Under the pieces are notes generated by a model that saw only the letters and a program-made list of their open reading frames with translations, was not told the origin of the DNA and made no database searches. Shown piece after piece: positions 59,984 through 64,000 of a stretch of 64,000 nt of DNA. Position numbers and translations under genes: made by a program. The stretch lies in assembly GCF_000974805.1 (NCBI RefSeq), contig NZ_BBQZ01000001.1, positions 551,929 through 615,928 of the forward strand, given 5' to 3'. Position 1 is the first letter of the stretch, and the number at the start of each line of letters is the position of its first letter. Origin of the DNA: Demequina salsinemoris. Its GTDB lineage: Bacteria > Actinomycetota > Actinomycetes > Actinomycetales > Demequinaceae.

Positions 59984-61272
59984 AGGTCTACCTCACGCTG
60001 CTGCTCGTCTCCGCGCTGGTGGCGTACGCCGCCACCCCCGCGATGCGCCACCTCGCGCTTCGCGTCGGCGCGGTCACGGCCGTGCGCAAGCGTGACGTCC
60101 ACTCGACCCCGACGGCACGCCTCGGAGGAGTCGCGATCTTCCTCGGGATCGCCGGCGGGATCGTGCTGTCCAGCACCATCCCGTTCCTGGACCCCGTGTT
60201 CGAGGCGAGCCACGCGCCCTGGGGAGTGCTCGCAGGCGCCGCGCTCGTGTGCGCGCTCGGCTTCGCGGACGACGTGTGGGACCTCGACTGGATGGCCAAG
60301 CTCGCGGGACAGATCCTCGCGGCGCTGCTCATGGCATGGGGCGGCGTGCAGCTCGTGACGGTGCCGATCGGCGGCCTCACGATCGGCAGCTCGTATCTCT
60401 CGCTGTCGGCGACCGTGCTGGTCGTCGTCGTCGCGATCAACGCGGTGAACTTCGTCGACGGCCTCGACGGTCTCGCCGCGGGCATGATCGCGATCGGCGG
60501 GCTCGCCTTCTTCACCTACACCTACCTGCTCGCGCGGTCGGCGACGCCCGGGGACTACTCCTCGATCGCGAGCCTCATCCTCGCCGTGCTCGTCGGCGCG
60601 AGCCTGGGCTTCCTGCCGCACAACATGAACCCCGCGCGCATCTTCATGGGGGACTCGGGCTCGATGGTGCTCGGCCTCACGATCGCCGCCGCCGCGATCG
60701 TGGTCACGGGGCAGATCGACCCGACCGTCGTGTCCGACCGCGAGAGCATCCCCGCCTTCATCCCGATCCTGCTGCCGCTCATGGTGGTCGCCGTGCCGCT
60801 GATCGACATGGGCGCGGCCGTCATCCGGCGCACCCTGCGAGGGCAGTCGCCGTTCACCCCCGACGCGCACCACCTGCATCACCTGCTGCTTCGCGCGGGT
60901 CACAGCCATCGCTGGGCGGTCGCGGTGCTGTACCTGTGGACGGCCGTGCTGTCTTTCGGCACGGTGTCCACGGTGTTCCTCCCGACGCCCAAGGCGATCG
61001 CCGTCGTGCTGTCCGGGATCATGCTCGCCGGCCTCATCACGTTCTCGCCAGGGCTGAGGATCGCCAGCTCCCGTGCCTGGCGATCGGCGGGCGCAGGAGT
61101 GGCGCCGATCAGGCATCGCGCGACGCCCGAGGGCAAGGTCGAGGTGATCCCGCGAGGACAGCGCCCCGGCGACGAGCAGTACGACGACGACGACCGCTCC
61201 GGAGACGACCAGGAGCCGCATGAGTACGCCGAGGCCCCCGTGGCGGGCCCGACGAAGGAGGACGACCGATGA
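59980..61272 (+). CDS. wecA: Polyprenyl-phosphate GlcNAc-1-phosphate transferase (WecA/MraY family)
   Basis: 430 residues from GTG 59980, with 10-11 membrane helices. Family signatures are FADDVWDLDW, VNFVDGLDGLAAG, FMGDSGSMVLG and HHLHHLLLRAGHSH. It transfers GlcNAc-1-phosphate (or a related sugar) to a polyprenyl phosphate, starting arabinogalactan-like, teichoic or other wall glycans. A cytoplasmic, acidic C-terminal tail of about 60 residues is present. Overlaps tsaC upstream and atpI downstream (61269-61272). The precise glycan is not known from sequence. Confidence 0.92.
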   Translation: MKVYLTLLLVSALVAYAATPAMRHLALRVGAVTAVRKRDVHSTPTARLGGVAIFLGIAGGIVLSSTIPFLDPVFEASHAPWGVLAGAALVCALGFADDVWDLDWMAKLAGQILAALLMAWGGVQLVTVPIGGLTIGSSYLSLSATVLVVVVAINAVNFVDGLDGLAAGMIAIGGLAFFTYTYLLARSATPGDYSSIASLILAVLVGASLGFLPHNMNPARIFMGDSGSMVLGLTIAAAAIVVTGQIDPTVVSDRESIPAFIPILLPLMVVAVPLIDMGAAVIRRTLRGQSPFTPDAHHLHHLLLRAGHSHRWAVAVLYLWTAVLSFGTVSTVFLPTPKAIAVVLSGIMLAGLITFSPGLRIASSRAWRSAGAGVAPIRHRATPEGKVEVIPRGQRPGDEQYDDDDRSGDDQEPHEYAEAPVAGPTKEDDR

Positions 61273-61700
61273 GAGCCCATGAACGCGTATTCCTCAACGG
61301 ACTGAGGTGGTCGGCGGCCGCGATCATCCTGATCGGCGTCATCGGCGCCGTGGTGGGCTGGTTCACCGCGGGGGCGGCGGGCATGTGGTCCGCGATCGGC
61401 GGATTCGCCGCCGCAGCCGTCTTCGGCCTCGGCACCCAGGCCGTCGCGTACCTCACCGTGCGCCGCCAGCCCGTGGTGTGGGTCGCCGCCGTGGGGTTCT
61501 CCACGATGATCAAGATCATCCTCGTGATGGTCGCCGCCGCGCTCGCGCAAGGCATCGATTCTCTCGTGAAGCCCGCGTTCGGCGCGGTGCTTGTGCTGGG
61601 CGCCGTGTCCGCCGTCGTGGTCGACGTCGTCGTGTTCGCGAGAGGGCGGATCCCCTATGTCGAACCCGGCGCGACGACGCCCGGCGATGGGGTAGGCTAA
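61269..61700 (+). CDS. atpI: AtpI-like ATP synthase assembly protein
   Basis: 143 residues with four hydrophobic helices (WSAAAIILIGVIGAVVGW; AAVFGLGTQAVAYL; VVWVAAVGFSTMIKIILVMV; GAVLVLGAVSAVVVDVVVF). Its position directly before atpB and its size match the actinobacterial AtpI/UncI-like protein thought to help assemble the c-ring. Its ATG overlaps the wecA stop. A TAGGCT sequence at the end of the gene may be a -10 box for an internal promoter driving atpB onward. Confidence 0.75.
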   Translation: MRAHERVFLNGLRWSAAAIILIGVIGAVVGWFTAGAAGMWSAIGGFAAAAVFGLGTQAVAYLTVRRQPVVWVAAVGFSTMIKIILVMVAAALAQGIDSLVKPAFGAVLVLGAVSAVVVDVVVFARGRIPYVEPGATTPGDGVG

Positions 61701-61775
61701 ACGCGTTTCCGACCGGCGCTGGCGTGACTCCAGCCTGGTCCGGACCAAGGAGGGTGTGCTCTGAACTACGTGTCG

Positions 61776-62573
61776 ATGAACCTCGTTGCGACTGAAAGCA
61801 GCGACGGGTTCCACGCGCCGTCCATCTCGGACTTCTACCCGGACGCCCTCTTCGGCGACGGGACGTTCTACGAGTTCAACCGCATCCTGCTGGTGCGCGT
61901 CATCGCCACGATCGCCCTGCTGGTGATCATGGGCCTCGTCGCCAAGCGCGCCAAGGTCGTCCCGGGCCGCGGTCAGAGCATCGTCGAGATGATCCTCGAG
62001 TACCTGCGCGAGAACGTCGTCTACGGCGTGCTCGGCGAGGCCGTGGGGAAGAAGTACGACAAGCTCCTCATCACGACGTTCTTCACGATCTTCGCGTTCA
62101 ACATCACGGGAACGATCCCCGGCCTCAACATCGCCTCCACGGGTCTCATCGGCGTGACCCTCGTGCTCGCGGTGATCGTCTGGGTCGTCTATCTCACCTC
62201 GGGCATCATGAAGCACGGCTTCGTGGGCTACTGGAAGGTGTCGCTGTTCCCCTCGGGCGCGGCGCTGGCCGTCAAGCCGCTGATCGCGCTCGTCGACCTC
62301 CTCCAGATCGTGCTGATCCGCCCGGCCACGCTGGCGCTGCGACTCACGATCAACATGATCGTCGGCCACCTGCTGCTCGCGCTGACCTACTCGGCGACCC
62401 AGTACTTCTGGGTCGAGGCAGCCTCCAACTGGAACATCCTGTACGGATTCATCACCTTCTTCGGCATCTTCTTCATGACCGCATTGGAGATCTTCGTCGC
62501 CGTGCTTCAGGCGTTCATCTTCGTCATGCTGTCAGCGGTGTACATCAACATGGCTGTGTCGGAGGACCACTAA
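61776..62573 (+). CDS. atpB: ATP synthase F0 subunit a
   Basis: 265 residues from ATG 61776. Multiple membrane helices, with the essential Arg in LIRPATLALRLTINMIVGHL and the C-terminal ALEIFVAVLQAFIFVMLSAV. It forms the proton half-channels next to the c-ring. The true start may lie upstream: GTG 61770 is in frame, and CTG 61761 has the ideal spacing (7 nt) from the only good ribosome-binding site (AAGGAGG, 61747-61753). A leader hairpin can form around 61708-61745. Confidence 0.95.
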   Translation: MNLVATESSDGFHAPSISDFYPDALFGDGTFYEFNRILLVRVIATIALLVIMGLVAKRAKVVPGRGQSIVEMILEYLRENVVYGVLGEAVGKKYDKLLITTFFTIFAFNITGTIPGLNIASTGLIGVTLVLAVIVWVVYLTSGIMKHGFVGYWKVSLFPSGAALAVKPLIALVDLLQIVLIRPATLALRLTINMIVGHLLLALTYSATQYFWVEAASNWNILYGFITFFGIFFMTALEIFVAVLQAFIFVMLSAVYINMAVSEDH

Positions 62574-63406
<833 letters not shown>

Positions 63407-63409
63407 CGG

Positions 63410-64000
63410 ATGCGAGGCACGAGCGAGGCTTCACGGAAGGCGGTGCTGAAGGCCTTCGGGCCCGTGGCGAGCGCGTCCGGTGCCGACGGCATGAAGCTGG
63501 GCCGCGAGCTGTTCGTCGTGGTCGACGCGCTGGACGGCTCCGCCTCGCTGCGGCGTGCGCTCACCGACCCGGCTCGTGACGCCGACGCCAAGGCGGCGCT
63601 CGTGAAGCACCTCTTCGGTGGCCTCGACTCCCGTGTCACCGACGTGGTCGCGGACTTCGCGGCTCGCCGCTGGTCCGAGGACCTGGACCTCAGGGTCGCG
63701 GTCGAGGAGGCGGGCGTCGAGGCGATGCTCGCCGCGGCGCAGAACGCCGGCGTGATCGAGACCGTCGAGGAGGAGCTCTTCCAGGTGCAGCGCCTGCTCG
63801 AGGGCGAGCGCGACCTGCTGGTCGCGCTGTCGAACCGCTCGGTCTCGCGCGAGATCCGCCTCGAGCTGCTGGAGGGCGTCCTCAAAGGCCGTCTGAACGA
63901 GGTGACCCATGCGCTGCTTCGTCGGGCCGTCGAGAAGGTCCGCGGCCAGCGCCTGATCACCACGATCAAGTTGCTGGTGCAGGCGGCAGCGGACCGACGC
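63410..64000 (+). CDS. atpH: ATP synthase F1 subunit delta, partial
   Basis: From ATG 63410 the frame stays open to the window end (197 codons). The N-terminal half (MRGTSEASRKAVLKAFGPVA onward) is helical, with LFVVVDALDGSASLRRALTD and DAKAALVKHLFGG as in delta/OSCP proteins, followed by VRGQRLITTIKLLVQAA. It links the peripheral stalk to F1. The 3' end and the remaining atpAGDC genes are outside the window. Confidence 0.93.
   Translation, partial: MRGTSEASRKAVLKAFGPVASASGADGMKLGRELFVVVDALDGSASLRRALTDPARDADAKAALVKHLFGGLDSRVTDVVADFAARRWSEDLDLRVAVEEAGVEAMLAAAQNAGVIETVEEELFQVQRLLEGERDLLVALSNRSVSREIRLELLEGVLKGRLNEVTHALLRRAVEKVRGQRLITTIKLLVQAAADRR

Overview
The window is about 72-75% GC by eye, densely coded, and built from gene blocks typical of Micrococcales (Actinomycetota): sigR-rsrA beside the 24-residue ribosomal protein bL37, a Kgd-type 2-oxoglutarate enzyme, argS-lysA, hom-thrC-thrB, rho-rpmE-prfA-prmC-tsaC-wecA, and the start of the ATP synthase operon. 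Many genes have an actinobacterial TANNNT -10 box 6-9 nt before the start codon, suggesting leaderless mRNAs. A Cellulomonadaceae/Demequinaceae-like host is a reasonable guess, but the genus cannot be fixed from the sequence alone.

Layout. 1-1410: the start of a DoxX-like gene, the redox-stress sigma factor/zinc anti-sigma pair (with an exact GGAAT-N18-GTT promoter), and bL37. 1639-12663: an orphan pilT, kgd coupled to a catalytically degenerate SGNH-fold gene, a two-gene ABC transporter, two CorC/HlyC-type membrane proteins, and a VanY-like peptidase. 12677-33196: a patatin-like gene, then a rhamnose/rhamnoside island. The island has rhaD, a beta-phosphoglucomutase-like HAD enzyme, a CUT1 sugar transporter, a GH78 alpha-L-rhamnosidase, a GH43-like enzyme, a LacI regulator, and the leftward operon rhaI-esterase-rhaEW-rhaB-lldD with its own divergent LacI regulator. 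A second DoxX gene with a sigma-R-type promoter, tRNA-Arg(CCG) and a secreted protein of unknown function sit inside the island. 33297-44219: a small lipoprotein, argS-lysA, a nucleoside-hydrolase-like gene, a QorB/HxlR divergent pair, DUF817-protein phosphatase, and the threonine operon. 44318-53475: an AbiEi/DUF559-like gene, a FUSC-like membrane protein, a GNAT enzyme, a TetR-controlled heterodimeric ABC exporter, and DUF389, SHOCT and DUF6325-like genes. 53765-64000: rho, a second AbiEi/DUF559-like gene inserted between rho and rpmE and bracketed by a 49-bp palindromic repeat, then rpmE-prfA-prmC-tsaC-wecA-atpI-atpBEF and the start of atpH.

How it works together. The rhamnose island would cleave rhamnosides, import the products, isomerise and phosphorylate L-rhamnose, split rhamnulose-1-phosphate and oxidise the lactaldehyde/lactate branch. 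One 14-bp operator occurs in front of both rhaD and rhaI (as exact reverse complements), so these units are probably co-regulated. The rhaEW gene carries a frame-changing internal deletion that removes part of its aldolase domain, which would leave rhaD as the likely aldolase.

Most notable observations: (1) a 49-bp palindromic repeat family (three copies), two copies of which bracket the DUF559 gene between rho and rpmE, and two of which supply stop codons to neighbouring genes; (2) the rhaEW deletion; (3) two exact GGAAT-N18-GTT promoters, at sigR and at a DoxX gene; (4) a strongly over-represented dispersed word, CCGCATCGTCCC; (5) an SGNH-fold pseudoenzyme coupled to kgd. No CRISPR array, prophage, insertion sequence or rRNA operon was seen.
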